Shown here one piece after another: positions 18,201 through 27,407 of a stretch of DNA of 64,000 nt. Every line of letters starts with the position of its first letter. The stretch's first letter is position 1. This DNA comes from Saccharothrix espanaensis DSM 44229 (GTDB lineage Bacteria > Actinomycetota > Actinomycetes > Mycobacteriales > Pseudonocardiaceae). Under the pieces are notes generated by a model that did no database searches, had not been told where the DNA came from, and saw nothing but the letters and a program-made list of their open reading frames with translations. The stretch is taken from positions 3,100,001-3,164,000 of the forward strand of contig NC_019673.1 of the NCBI RefSeq assembly GCF_000328705.1, in the 5' to 3' direction. The position numbers and the translations under genes are program-made.

Positions 18201-21200
18201 GTGCTGGACTCGAAGCCGGACTCGTACTGGCGGCTCGGCGAGGGGTCGGGGGAGGACGCGGTCAGCCAGGTCGCGACCAACCTGGGCAAGGACAAGGGCG
18301 CGCACCGGGGCACCCAGTTGGGCGCGCCGGGCGCGTTGAACGGCACGGCGGACACCGCGACGACGTTCAACGGCACGTCGTCGTACGTGAAGCTGCCCGA
18401 CGGGGCGATCAAGAAGTCCCGTGACCTGTCGGTGGAGCTGTGGTTCAAGACCACGTCCGGCGGTCCGCTGGTCGGCTTCCAGCGGGCGGCGTTCGACCGG
18501 GACCCGATCGGCGCGGTGCCGGTGCTGTACGTGGACAAGGACGGCAAGCTGCGCGGCCAGTTCTGGCACGGTCGCGTCGACCCGATCACGAGTGCGGCCG
18601 CGGTGAACGACGGGAACTGGCACCACGTGGTGCTGTCCGGGTCGTTGGCGGTGCAGAACCTGTTCCTGGACGGGGCGAAGGTCGGCACGTCGGCGGGGGA
18701 GATCGACGACAGCCTGCTCAACTTCGGCCAGATCGGCGCGTCGCACGTGGTCGGCCCGGCGGACTGGGCCCCGCACGGCTGGTGGCCCGGGGAGGGCAAG
18801 AAGCACTTCACCGGCCAGATCGACGAGGTCGCGATCTACCAGCACCCGCTGGGCGAAGAGGCGGCCCGCGCCCACTTCACGGCGCGTGAGCACTCCGACC
18901 AGCTCACCAGGATCACCCTGCCCAGCGGGCGGACCACCGCCGAACTGGCCTACGACACCACCGACGACCGGCTGCGCGACTACACCGACTCCGACGGCGG
19001 CCGGTGGAAGCTCGGCCGGCCCAACGTGAGCGGCACCGAGGAGCAGGACGCGCAGGGCCGCACCGTCCGCAACCTGGTGCGCACCATCGAGGTCACCGAC
19101 CCCGGCAACCGGTCGCACTTCTTCGACTACGACCCGGTCCGCGGCCGGATCATCCGGTTCGTCGCGCCGCTCGGCGTCGGCACCCGGCTCGAGGACAGAC
19201 CCGACCCGTCGGTCGTGCCGACCACACCGTCCACCGCACCGCCGTGCACCGGGCAGACCACGAACCCCGACGGCACGCCGGTCTACTGCGGCGGGCAGGG
19301 CACCAACAACCCGAACTGGCAGGGCGGCCCCGTCCAGGGCGTCGGCGTGCGCACCTACGACTACGACTCGGCGGGCTTCCAGCAGACCATCACCGACGAG
19401 AACGGCCACCAGGTCGAGCTGGTCAACGACAAGCGCGGCAACGTGAAGTCCCGCAGGACCTGCCGCGCGCCGGGCGTCTGCGACACCGAGCACTTCACCT
19501 ACCACGAGCCCGCGCCGGGCGGCGTCAACGACACCGACCCGCGCATCGACAAGCAGCTCACCTCGCGCGACGGCCGCTCGACCGGCCCGACCGACGCGCG
19601 GTTCGTCACCTCCTCCGAGTACGACACGCGCGGCGAGCTGCTCAAGCAGACGATGCCCGACGGCACGACCGTCGTGCACACCTACACCGACGGCACGACG
19701 GCCGCCGAGGGCGGCGGCAACGAGCCCGCCGGCCTGCTCAAGACCACGAAGGACGCGCGCGGCAAGCAGACGACCTACCGGTACTTCGCCAACGGCGACC
19801 TGGCCTCCACCACGGAACCGGGGCGCACCGACGCCGAGGCGTCCGGGCGGATCACCAAGTACAGGTACGACCTGCTGGGCCGCAAGACCGGCGAGACCGA
19901 GATCTCCGACACCCACCCGGCGGGCCTGGAGACCAAGTACACCTACGACGAGCGCAACAAGGTCGTGGAGGTCACCGACGCCGCGGTCACCACCGCGATC
20001 ACGAACGTCAAGCACACCAAGCACACCAAGACGACGTTCACCGTCGACGGGTTGCCGGAGAAGGTCGAGGTCGCCGACCTCACCGGCGGCGACCAGACGC
20101 GCACCACCTCCTACACCTACGACGACCGCGGCCGGCAGGACTCGGTCACCGACGCCACCGGCGCGAAGACCACCTACGGCTACGACTCGTTCGGCAACCG
20201 CACGTGGGTGGTCGACGCCAACGGCACCCGGATCGAGTACGCCTACACCGCCCGCAACAAGGTCGCCGAGGTGCGGCTGCGCGGCTGGCACGGCAAGCCG
20301 ATCTCCGGCGGGCTGGGCGAGGTGGAGACCCCGGACAACGGCCAGTTGCTGGTCGTCGAGGCGAACACCTACGACCTGGGCGGGCGGCTGGTCCGCAAGG
20401 CCGACGCCATGGGCCGCAGAACGATCTACGAGTACACGCCCAGCGGCCTGGTCTTCCGGGTGCTCGCCGAGGTGCCCAACCCGGACGGCTCCACGCGCCG
20501 GGTCGTGCTGGAGCACAACGAGTACGACGGCGCGGGCAACCTGGTCAAGCGCACCGGCCCGAACGGCAAGGTCACCACGTTCGCGGTGAACGAGGTCGGC
20601 CGGGTCACCGAGTCGATCGCCGACCCGGGCGGTCTGTCGCGGCGCACCGCCTACCAGTACGACACCAACGGCAACGTGACCCAGATCCTGCGCTCCGGCA
20701 ACGGTTCCAACACGCCGGGCATGGTGACCACCGCGCACAGCACCGTCGACTACACCTACGACAACGTCGGCAACCAGACCAGCGAGAAGATCCAGTTCGG
20801 TGCCACGTCGCTGACCACCACCCGCCGGTACGACAAGCGGGGCCTGATGGTCGCCGAGACCGAGCCGCGCGGCAACGTCGCCGGCGCGGACCCGGCCGCG
20901 TTCACCACCGAGTACCGCTACGACGAGAACGAGCGTCAGGTCGCGGTCAAGCTGCCCCCGGTGTCGGTGGAGACCGGCGGCGGCGCGGCCACCACGACCC
21001 GGCCGGAGACGCTCGTCGGGTTCGACACCTTCGGCGACGAGGTCGCGGTCAAGGACGAGAACGGCAACACCACCCGCCAGACCCACGACAAGGTCGGCCG
21101 GGTCCTCACCGCCGAGACCGCCGACTACACCGCGCCGGGCGCGACCGGCCCGATCAAGGGCGTGGTCACCACCAAGTACGACGCGGTCGGCAACGCCGTC

Positions 21201-24200
21201 GAGGTCACCTCGCCGCGCGGCGGCGTCACCCGGTTCCGGTTCGACCAGCTCGGCCGGGTCGTGGAGCGCCAGGACCCCAAGGCGGACAACGCCACCGAGG
21301 TCGGCGGGACCTGGAAGTACAGCTACACGCACAACGGCGAACAGCTCTCGGCCACCGACCCGACCGGCGCGCGCGTCGAGTCGACCTACGACTCGTTGGG
21401 CCGCAAGGTCACCCAGACGTCGTTGGAGCGCAAGCCGACCGCCGCCGCGTACACCACCAAGCTGGACTACAACGACGCGGGCGAGCTGCTGAAGTCGACC
21501 ACGCCGTCCGGTGACTCCACCACCTACACCTACGACGCGCTGGGCCAGCGGATCACCGCGACCGACCCGGCCAACGTGACCGTGCGCTACGGCTACGACG
21601 GCCTCGGCCGGGCGGTGTGGCAGCGCGACGCGCTGGGGCGCACCAGCTACCTGCGCTACGACGCGGCCAACCGGCTGACCAACCAGCTCAGCCTCGACGG
21701 CCAGGGCCAGCAACTGCGCCGCAGCTCCTACACCCACGACGCCGCGGGCAACGTGCTCACCGCCACCGACGCGATGAACCGCACGTCCACCTACTCCTAC
21801 GACGCGCTCAGCCGGCTCAAGCAGCAGGTCGAGCCGGTGTCGGACACCGAGTCGATCACCACGTCGACCGGCTACGACCCGCGCGGCAACCGGACCCGGT
21901 ACACCGACGGGCGCGGCAACAAGTTCATCACCACCTACAACGCGTGGAACCGGCCGGAGTCGGTGGTCGAACCGGCCACCACCGCCCACCCGAACGCGGC
22001 CGACCGCACGTGGACCTCGGTCTACGACGCGGCGGGCAACGCCACCAAGCTGACCGCGCCCGGCGGCGTCACCCGGGAACGGCAGTACGACTTCCTGGAC
22101 CGCCTGGTCAAGGAGACCGGCACCGGCACCGCGGCCCCGACCGCCGAGCGGGCGCGGGTCTACGACGAGGCCGGCCGCATCAAGGAGGTCGACGCCCCCG
22201 GCGGGCGCAACACCTACGACTACAACGATCGCGGCGGGCTGCTGACCGCGGGCGGACCCTCGGGCACGGCGAGCTACGCCTACGACGGCGACGGCCGGCT
22301 CACCAGCCGCACCGACGCCGCCGGCACCACCGGGTTCAGCTACGACAAGGGGCGGCTCAAGACCGTCACCGACGGCGTGACCGGCACCGGCCTGACCTAC
22401 GGCTACAACGAGGCCGGCCAGCTCAAGACCCTCCAGTACGGCACGAGCCGCACCCGCACGTTCGACTACGACGGGCTGGGCCGGCAGAAGACCGACGTGC
22501 TCAAGGACTCGGGCGGCGCCACGCTGTCCTCGCTGAGCTACGAGTACGACAACAACGACCGCCTCACCCGCAAGCTCACCTCCGGCCTGGCGGGCGCGGG
22601 CGACAACACCTACGCCTACGACCACGCCAACCGGCTCAAGTCGTGGACCGTCGGCGGGCAGACCACCGAGTACGGCTGGGACGCCTCCGGCAACCGCACC
22701 CGCAACGGGGCCAAGACGGCGGCGTACGACGAGCGCAACCGCTTGCTCTCCGACGGCGACTACACCTACACCTACTCGGCGCGCGGCACCCGCGACTCGC
22801 GGACCAGTTCCGGCCTGACGGAGCAGTTCTCGTTCGACGCCTTCGACCGGATGACCAAGGTCGGCGCGACCGAGTACCAGTACGACGGGCTGGACCGGCC
22901 GGTGAACCGGGGCGCGAAGTCGTTCTCCTACGCGGGGTTCGACATCGACGCGGTGTCCGACGGCGACTCGACGTACGGTCGCGGCGTGGCCGGCGAGCTG
23001 GTGTCGCTGGGCCAGGGCGGGCAGCAGCGGCTGACCGTGGCCGACAAGCACGGTGACGTCGTCGGCGGCCTCGACCCGGCCGGCACCGGCATCGCCGACT
23101 CGGCCGCGTTCGACCCGTTCGGCAAGACCACCGCGACCAGCGGCCAACAGCGCCAGGTCGGTTTCCAGGGTGACTGGACCGACCCGTCGAGCGGCCTGGT
23201 GAACATGGGCGCGCGGTGGTACGAGCCGGGCTCCGGCGGGTTCGTCTCGCGCGACTCGGTCTCGGCGGGCTCGGGGCCGTCGGCGCTGTTCAACCGCTAC
23301 ACCTACGGCGCGGGCCGGCCGCTGGACCTGGTCGACCCGGACGGCCACTGGCCGAACTGGGGCGGTATCTGGGACGGCGTGAAGAAGGCCGCCTCGGTCG
23401 CGGTGGAGGTGGTCAAGGAGGTCTCGGGCTACAACGACATCGCCAACTTCATCCGCGAACCGAGCTGGGGCAACTTCTTCTGGGCGGCCTCGAACTTCAT
23501 CCCGTTCGGCAAGCTCGCCAAGGGTGCCAAGTACCTGTACAAGTACGGCGACGACCTGATCGGGGCGGGCCGGCAGGCCGGTCGGCGCGCCGACGACGTC
23601 GCCGGGGCGGGCCGGTACGCCGACGACGTCGCGGGCGGGGCGCGCAAGTACGGCGACGACCTCGCCGGAGCCGGTCGGCGCAACGCGGGCGACTTCGCCA
23701 AGACGGCGGCGAAGCAGGCCGCGCAGTCGGCGGCGCAGGTGGCGGCGAAGCGGGCAGCGGCGGCAGCGGCCGCGGCGGCGGCCCGGCGGGCGGCGATGGA
23801 GGCCGTGACCGCGCGTGCCAAGGCGGCCATCTCCTACGCGGCCCGCCACAACCCCCTGCCGGTGCTCCAGGCGGCCCTCAAGCCCCGGATCGCCCTGAAG
23901 GACCTGGTGTCGTCGGCGGCGAACGTGCCTGCCCGCAAGGTCTCGGCGCTGGCGGAGAACGTCCAGGACGTCAACAAGGTCTGGGAGACCGTCAAGGCCA
24001 CCATCATCAAGCCGGGGACCAGCGTCATCCAGTCCGTCGGCGAGCAGGTGGTGTCCGACTTCGCCAACAGCCAGGTCCCCGGCCTGGGCGACCTGCTCAG
24101 CCTCACCGGCCCGTCCCGCAAGCGGGGCAACGGCGCCGCGAAGGACGCGGGCCACCGGTCCAGGGGCGAGGCGAGCGGGAGCTGCCCGATCAGCTTCGAC

Positions 24201-24992
24201 CGCAACAGCTTCGCGGGCGACACCCCGGTCCTGATGGCGGACGGCACGCGCAAGCCGATCCGGGACGTGAAGGTCGGCGACGAGGTCCTGGCGACCGACC
24301 CGACCACGGGCGAACAGGGCGTGCGGACCGTCACGGACACGAGGTCGCACGAGTCGGAGCGGCTGAACTACCGCGTGACGATCCGAACGGACACGGGCAC
24401 GGACACGATCGTGGCCACGGACGAACACCCGTTCTGGGTCGAGTCCCTCCAGAAGTGGGTCGACGCCGAAGACCTGCGACCGGGCTTCACCTTCGAAACA
24501 GCGGACCACCGCCCGGCCACGGTCGTCGGCACCACGCCGTCCGCCGACGCCCTGCGCGTCCACAACCTGACCGTCGACGGCCTGCACACGTACCACGTGG
24601 GCCTGCTGGACGTCCTGGTCCACAACGAGGACGACCAGGACGACGCCCAGTGCGGCGTCGTGACGGTGTTGGGCAAGACCGCCGACATCAACGCGTACGA
24701 GCAGCGGCACAGCGACCAGGACTTCGACCGGGACCGCCTCAACATCAGGGGCACGATGGACGACGGCCGCAGCGGCGTCGGCGGCTGGAACTGGACCCGG
24801 AACAAGAGGTTCCTCGACACCGCCCTCTCCCGACCCGGTGAGGTGCGGATCGTCACCAACCCGGACGCCCCGGTCTACGCGGGGGGCAACGTCTTCCAGC
24901 GCGAGGTGAAGTACCTGAAGGACAAGGGCTTCGGCTGGGAGCAGGTGGACGACTACTGGCGGGTGGTCAAGGTGCGGCCGAGGCGCGGGTGA
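15291..24992 (+). CDS. giant Rhs/YD-repeat polymorphic toxin with HINT domain
   Basis: A 3233-residue protein starting at ATG 15291 behind GGGGGGA, with an N-terminal hydrophobic export/anchor segment. In order it carries a DNRLRE-type beta domain (about 345-520), a DUF6531-like entry to the shell (LNVARTYNSLD, near 780), a LamG-like lectin domain (about 967-1200), some 1400 residues of YD repeats, the Rhs core (FDPFGKTTA to LDLVDPDGHW, about 2600-2690), an alanine/lysine-rich helical linker, a HINT domain (about 2973-3112, ending LLDVLVHN) and a 121-residue C-terminal module. In this family the shell encloses the toxin and HINT cleavage may release it. The toxin (NKRFLDTAL, then FQREVKYLKDKGFGW) is not one I can name. 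Probable immunity gene directly downstream. Confidence 0.92.
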   Translation: MADGRIRRARIRLPRSRRGRVLAVLGMVLVVFLGAVAPSVVPLLPVLGNSADGGDPGESAPDQTWGSAQDQPHEVEGESTNRALPKSELAKHPQPAFHSDRPRANEAREVEAPSTRTGFDAATSKEDTGLRQAGSRSFRNTDGTVTTEFSQSPVNYRAADGSWQPIDTRLVADGDGWRNTADQVDTRFGPTASEAPFVRVRLSGDHEFSFGLAGTRPAPARVAGSTATYAGVADHTDLRLDVLPGGVKETLVLNSPDAPRRWVFPLRLKGLTARADGGGVALVDSAGQEKARIPAGFMTDSRAETPATSYDVRYEVTGDALVVTLDDAWLRDPARAYPVLVDPSVHGVTANAAISTSGGSHNTGPELPVGNGSAMYLKFDDIGLGGHRIFDAQLYLTSYGAPSCRPEPVTVHPITGSWSAVGSGHPPTGGVLGSASFAHGYVALGQSHSACPLAADMIDLGDGGRDLVQSWVTGGANNGLAVKAVRSSKTFAGAGTANPPRLFVTHTPYNASYRIERGVPEPPVHRQQDGKVRIAVTNRGSQTWTPGAFKLAYRAFTADGRPVDSRESAALDRNVPPGDTITLDANVYRFANPGDYLLDFSMVHNSTYFTDEQIPPARLSLTMFELPPVVKAQYPPAGHSAPTLTPQLWADAVDVDAPNNTSVQYEFEVCNSNLDGSPSTGACTLGPRSTSKTWTVPSGRLQWSETYHWRAWAVDPSGTRSEALPFSALLTAVPQPDITSHLGGAPYSAGDLDFDPQIGNYTTGAVDVALGVSGPELNVARTYNSLDPRKDSLFGAGWSTRYDMRVVPDKDGSGNVVVTYPDGQQVRFGRNAADGSFDPPPGRFATFYQDVVLPAHNYVLVDKANTVYTFREFDGRLITIHDNAGRVVEFDYGPDSKLKRAISRASGNRTLYFTWTGNHVTEVRTDPPVTGGTAIKWTYKYFGDRLTEVCDPKNACTKYDYDNGSHYRSAVLDSKPDSYWRLGEGSGEDAVSQVATNLGKDKGAHRGTQLGAPGALNGTADTATTFNGTSSYVKLPDGAIKKSRDLSVELWFKTTSGGPLVGFQRAAFDRDPIGAVPVLYVDKDGKLRGQFWHGRVDPITSAAAVNDGNWHHVVLSGSLAVQNLFLDGAKVGTSAGEIDDSLLNFGQIGASHVVGPADWAPHGWWPGEGKKHFTGQIDEVAIYQHPLGEEAARAHFTAREHSDQLTRITLPSGRTTAELAYDTTDDRLRDYTDSDGGRWKLGRPNVSGTEEQDAQGRTVRNLVRTIEVTDPGNRSHFFDYDPVRGRIIRFVAPLGVGTRLEDRPDPSVVPTTPSTAPPCTGQTTNPDGTPVYCGGQGTNNPNWQGGPVQGVGVRTYDYDSAGFQQTITDENGHQVELVNDKRGNVKSRRTCRAPGVCDTEHFTYHEPAPGGVNDTDPRIDKQLTSRDGRSTGPTDARFVTSSEYDTRGELLKQTMPDGTTVVHTYTDGTTAAEGGGNEPAGLLKTTKDARGKQTTYRYFANGDLASTTEPGRTDAEASGRITKYRYDLLGRKTGETEISDTHPAGLETKYTYDERNKVVEVTDAAVTTAITNVKHTKHTKTTFTVDGLPEKVEVADLTGGDQTRTTSYTYDDRGRQDSVTDATGAKTTYGYDSFGNRTWVVDANGTRIEYAYTARNKVAEVRLRGWHGKPISGGLGEVETPDNGQLLVVEANTYDLGGRLVRKADAMGRRTIYEYTPSGLVFRVLAEVPNPDGSTRRVVLEHNEYDGAGNLVKRTGPNGKVTTFAVNEVGRVTESIADPGGLSRRTAYQYDTNGNVTQILRSGNGSNTPGMVTTAHSTVDYTYDNVGNQTSEKIQFGATSLTTTRRYDKRGLMVAETEPRGNVAGADPAAFTTEYRYDENERQVAVKLPPVSVETGGGAATTTRPETLVGFDTFGDEVAVKDENGNTTRQTHDKVGRVLTAETADYTAPGATGPIKGVVTTKYDAVGNAVEVTSPRGGVTRFRFDQLGRVVERQDPKADNATEVGGTWKYSYTHNGEQLSATDPTGARVESTYDSLGRKVTQTSLERKPTAAAYTTKLDYNDAGELLKSTTPSGDSTTYTYDALGQRITATDPANVTVRYGYDGLGRAVWQRDALGRTSYLRYDAANRLTNQLSLDGQGQQLRRSSYTHDAAGNVLTATDAMNRTSTYSYDALSRLKQQVEPVSDTESITTSTGYDPRGNRTRYTDGRGNKFITTYNAWNRPESVVEPATTAHPNAADRTWTSVYDAAGNATKLTAPGGVTRERQYDFLDRLVKETGTGTAAPTAERARVYDEAGRIKEVDAPGGRNTYDYNDRGGLLTAGGPSGTASYAYDGDGRLTSRTDAAGTTGFSYDKGRLKTVTDGVTGTGLTYGYNEAGQLKTLQYGTSRTRTFDYDGLGRQKTDVLKDSGGATLSSLSYEYDNNDRLTRKLTSGLAGAGDNTYAYDHANRLKSWTVGGQTTEYGWDASGNRTRNGAKTAAYDERNRLLSDGDYTYTYSARGTRDSRTSSGLTEQFSFDAFDRMTKVGATEYQYDGLDRPVNRGAKSFSYAGFDIDAVSDGDSTYGRGVAGELVSLGQGGQQRLTVADKHGDVVGGLDPAGTGIADSAAFDPFGKTTATSGQQRQVGFQGDWTDPSSGLVNMGARWYEPGSGGFVSRDSVSAGSGPSALFNRYTYGAGRPLDLVDPDGHWPNWGGIWDGVKKAASVAVEVVKEVSGYNDIANFIREPSWGNFFWAASNFIPFGKLAKGAKYLYKYGDDLIGAGRQAGRRADDVAGAGRYADDVAGGARKYGDDLAGAGRRNAGDFAKTAAKQAAQSAAQVAAKRAAAAAAAAAARRAAMEAVTARAKAAISYAARHNPLPVLQAALKPRIALKDLVSSAANVPARKVSALAENVQDVNKVWETVKATIIKPGTSVIQSVGEQVVSDFANSQVPGLGDLLSLTGPSRKRGNGAAKDAGHRSRGEASGSCPISFDRNSFAGDTPVLMADGTRKPIRDVKVGDEVLATDPTTGEQGVRTVTDTRSHESERLNYRVTIRTDTGTDTIVATDEHPFWVESLQKWVDAEDLRPGFTFETADHRPATVVGTTPSADALRVHNLTVDGLHTYHVGLLDVLVHNEDDQDDAQCGVVTVLGKTADINAYEQRHSDQDFDRDRLNIRGTMDDGRSGVGGWNWTRNKRFLDTALSRPGEVRIVTNPDAPVYAGGNVFQREVKYLKDKGFGWEQVDDYWRVVKVRPRRG

Positions 24993-25007
24993 GGAAGGCT
25001 GACCGAC

Positions 25008-25412
25008 GTGGGGAAGAAGCGCTCGGGCGGTGTGGGTGACAACTTCCACCCGGTCACGTTCCAGGCCTTCGGGTTCCTGGTGGACGAGTGGGGGTTGACC
25101 GGTCCGCGGTACGACCCGGAGGACGAGACGTCGACGGTGACCTACGGGGACGACCCCGTCGGGTACCTGGTGGTGCTGGACCGGCTGGAGCACCGGATCG
25201 CTGTCGTGGCGATCGTCGGCCGGCTGAGCGCGGAGGTCGCGGCCCTGGTGCCGGCCGCCGGTCTGGGGCCACCGCAGGCGGTTCGTTCGAGCGCGAACAC
25301 GGTGCGCGGGCTCGAACAGAGCCTGGAGTCGCAGGCCGCGATGGTGCGCCGGCTGCACCCGAGGCTGGCCGGGCCGGAAGGCGTCGGGCTCCTGCGGGCG
25401 GCGAACGGCTGA
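25008..25412 (+). CDS. probable immunity protein to the Rhs toxin
   Basis: A 134-residue, soluble, acidic-to-neutral protein with no signal peptide, starting with GTG 15 nt after the Rhs stop and preceded by GAGGAAGG. Its position immediately behind a polymorphic toxin gene, small size and lack of recognisable domains are what is expected of a cytoplasmic immunity protein. It has a beta-rich first half (YLVVLDRLEHRIAVVAIVG) and a helical C-terminus. The function is inferred only from position; direct binding to the toxin module is not shown by the sequence. Confidence 0.6.
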   Translation: MGKKRSGGVGDNFHPVTFQAFGFLVDEWGLTGPRYDPEDETSTVTYGDDPVGYLVVLDRLEHRIAVVAIVGRLSAEVAALVPAAGLGPPQAVRSSANTVRGLEQSLESQAAMVRRLHPRLAGPEGVGLLRAANG

Positions 25413-25461
25413 GAGGCCGACGTCGTGGAGCAGGACCGGAGAGCTCTGGAAGGTGGGGGAA

Positions 25462-26358
25462 GTGAAGCGGATCGCACGGGTGTTGGCGGCGTTGGGACTG
25501 GCGGTGGCGTTGGTGGCCGCGCCGGCTTCGGCGGGGGCGGTGGTGACGACGGTGAGCTTCGTGGCTCACCAGGATGACGACCTGCTGTTCATGAATCCGG
25601 ACATCCTCAACGACATCAAGAACGGTGACAACGTCTGGGTCGTGTACCTGACGGCGGGGGAGTTGCCGTGCGGTGAGGGGTTCCAGGAGTGCGGGTTGCC
25701 GTACGCGGACAAGCGGATCCAGGGGGTTCGGGCGGCGTACGCGCGGGCCGCCGACAAGCCGAACAACTGGACCTACCAGGCGATGACGTTCAACGGTCGC
25801 CAGGTCGCCACCAACACGCTCGACGGCACGAACGTGCGGCTGGTGTTCACGTTCATCCACGCGGCGGGTGGCAGCGACCAGTGCGGTGACCTCGCCCGGA
25901 TGGTGAACAGCTCCACCTACGTCGCCCAGCCGATCGACGGCCGGGCCTCGTACACGCGGGCTTCGTTCGTGGCGATGCTGCGCGCCATCATCACCACCGC
26001 GCAGCCGAACCTGATCCGCAGCCAGAACAGCCTCGGGCACCGGGACCCGGTCCCGGACCGCGACCACGTCGACCACATCGCCGGCGCGATCCTGACGGCC
26101 GCGGCGGACGCGGACGCGGCCGGGAACACGGTGGTCCGGCGGGACGAGTACCTGGGTTACGTGATCCGGGGCTACCCGGACAACGTGTTCGGCACCGACC
26201 GGACCGAGAAGACGGCGGTGTGGGACCAGTACTGGCCGCACGACTTCCAGCTGGGCGCGGGCGACTGGAGCAACGTGATGGGCCGGCAGTACAGCCCGGA
26301 CGGCCGGGTCTTCCCGGTCGGGCACCCGTGGATCCCGCCGGGCGACTTCCACTGCTGA
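25462..26358 (+). CDS. secreted PIG-L family N-acetyl sugar deacetylase
   Basis: A 298-residue exported protein with a signal peptide of about 28 residues (ending SAGA). The PIG-L/LmbE metal-binding motif AHQDDDLLF is at the start of the mature chain, and a later DRDHVDH supplies the other ligands. Family members remove acetyl groups from N-acetylglucosamine-type substrates with zinc. Secretion suggests action on cell-wall or environmental glycans rather than on mycothiol precursors. The GTG at 25462 is preferred over GTG 25453 because GGAAGG sits eight bases before it. The gene ends in front of a strong shared terminator. Confidence 0.85.
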   Translation: MKRIARVLAALGLAVALVAAPASAGAVVTTVSFVAHQDDDLLFMNPDILNDIKNGDNVWVVYLTAGELPCGEGFQECGLPYADKRIQGVRAAYARAADKPNNWTYQAMTFNGRQVATNTLDGTNVRLVFTFIHAAGGSDQCGDLARMVNSSTYVAQPIDGRASYTRASFVAMLRAIITTAQPNLIRSQNSLGHRDPVPDRDHVDHIAGAILTAAADADAAGNTVVRRDEYLGYVIRGYPDNVFGTDRTEKTAVWDQYWPHDFQLGAGDWSNVMGRQYSPDGRVFPVGHPWIPPGDFHC

Positions 26359-26373
26359 AGATCCGACCGCGGA

Positions 26374-26405
26374 CCGGCCACCACCCGTGCTCGGGTGGTG
26401 GCCGG
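26374..26405. terminator. stem-loop terminator between convergent genes
   Basis: Perfect 13-base arms (26374-26386 and 26393-26405) around the loop GTGCTC. It lies 15 nt after the PIG-L stop and 17 nt before the end of the convergent methyltransferase gene. Confidence 0.85.
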
Positions 26406-26422
26406 GGTCGTGGTCGTCAGGG

Positions 26423-27241
26423 TCAGGACGGGGAGGCGGCGGTGACGAGCACGCGTCGGATCCTGGGCATCTGGGGCAGGGCGGAGGCGGCCTCGGACCG
26501 GATCACGGCCAGGCCGGGATCGTCGGTCGGGCTGGAGTCGTCGGTCAGGTCTGGGGCGTCGGTCGGGTCTGGGGCGTCGGCTGGGGGTGTGGCGAGGACC
26601 GCCTCGTACACGGCCCGCCTGCGCTGCTCCCACGCGGGCCGCTCGGCCACCTCGACGTCGACGAACCCGGTGCGGCGCAGCACATCGCCGCAGCGCAGGT
26701 CCGCGAACCGCGCCACGACGCCGGGATCGCCGGGCTCGCGCGCCTCCCAGCAGGTCAGCACGAGCCGGCCGCCGGGACGCAGGACCCGGCGCAGCTCGCG
26801 CGCGACCAGGTCGTGGTCGGCGGCGAACTGGAACGCGTCGACGCACATCACCGCGTCGGCCACGCCGTCGTCCAGCCCGGTCGCCGCCAGGTCGCCGACC
26901 GAGAACCGCGCTCCGGCCGTCAGCCCGAAGGACGCACGCCGCCGGGTCGCGGCGGCCACGGCCACCGCGGAGCTGTCGATGCCGCGCAGGCCCGCTCCGA
27001 GCCGGCGGGCCACCCACATGCCGGGCCCGCCACGCCCGCACGCCACGTCCACCAGCAGCCCGCCGGGCCCCAGGCCGACCGCCGCCGCGATCTCCTCCAG
27101 GCCGGACAGCGGGACGAACGAGAACGGCTCCACCTCCGCCGGCAGGTCCGCGTCGATGAGGGCGGGGAACGTTCGGCGCAGCCACTCCGAACGCTCCATG
27201 ACCAGGTAGGCGTCATCGAACTTCTTCGGCAGGTCGCTCAT
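26423..27241 (-). CDS. SAM-dependent methyltransferase
   Basis: A 272-residue class I methyltransferase. Motif I is VDVACGRGGPGMWVA (around residues 54-68), followed by an acidic residue at the next strand (LRGIDSS) and the motif VADAVMCVDAFQF, with post-motif LRPGGRLVLTCWE. The ATG at 27241 is preceded by GGTGAA; the frame extends upstream without similarity. After the catalytic domain the chain has a low-complexity stretch of repeated Pro-Asp-Leu-Thr-Asp type residues (nt about 26519-26583). The substrate is unknown; family members methylate small molecules. Confidence 0.86.
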   Translation of the reverse strand: MSDLPKKFDDAYLVMERSEWLRRTFPALIDADLPAEVEPFSFVPLSGLEEIAAAVGLGPGGLLVDVACGRGGPGMWVARRLGAGLRGIDSSAVAVAAATRRRASFGLTAGARFSVGDLAATGLDDGVADAVMCVDAFQFAADHDLVARELRRVLRPGGRLVLTCWEAREPGDPGVVARFADLRCGDVLRRTGFVDVEVAERPAWEQRRRAVYEAVLATPPADAPDPTDAPDLTDDSSPTDDPGLAVIRSEAASALPQMPRIRRVLVTAASPS

Positions 27242-27347
27242 CGGTTCACCGTAGGGCCATCCCGCGCCGGGCGGGCGGGCGTTCGCCGAGGGCTGTCGTG
27301 CACGGGAAGCGGGGATGCGCAAGGGTGTTCCCCGGAGTGGGACCTGA

Positions 27348-27376
27348 TCGACACGTGATCGTCGTGCTCCGATAAT
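27348..27376 (+). promoter_or_regulatory. sigma-70-type promoter of the carbohydrate importer operon
   Basis: TCGACA at 27348-27353 and GATAAT at 27371-27376 are separated by 17 bases; each differs from the consensus at one position. Transcription would begin about 25 nt before the ATG at 27408. This is the best promoter match I find in the window. Confidence 0.6.
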
Positions 27377-27407
27377 CCGGTGAGGGTGGCGATATCGGGG
27401 GTGTGTG

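Noticed and set aside
14685..25358. A minus-strand frame of 3557 codons opposite the Rhs gene
   Set aside because: It mirrors the Rhs gene; very GC-rich third positions keep the opposite frame open. The predicted product is low-complexity with Arg, Val and Asp runs and no domain, whereas the plus-strand protein has clear Rhs motifs.
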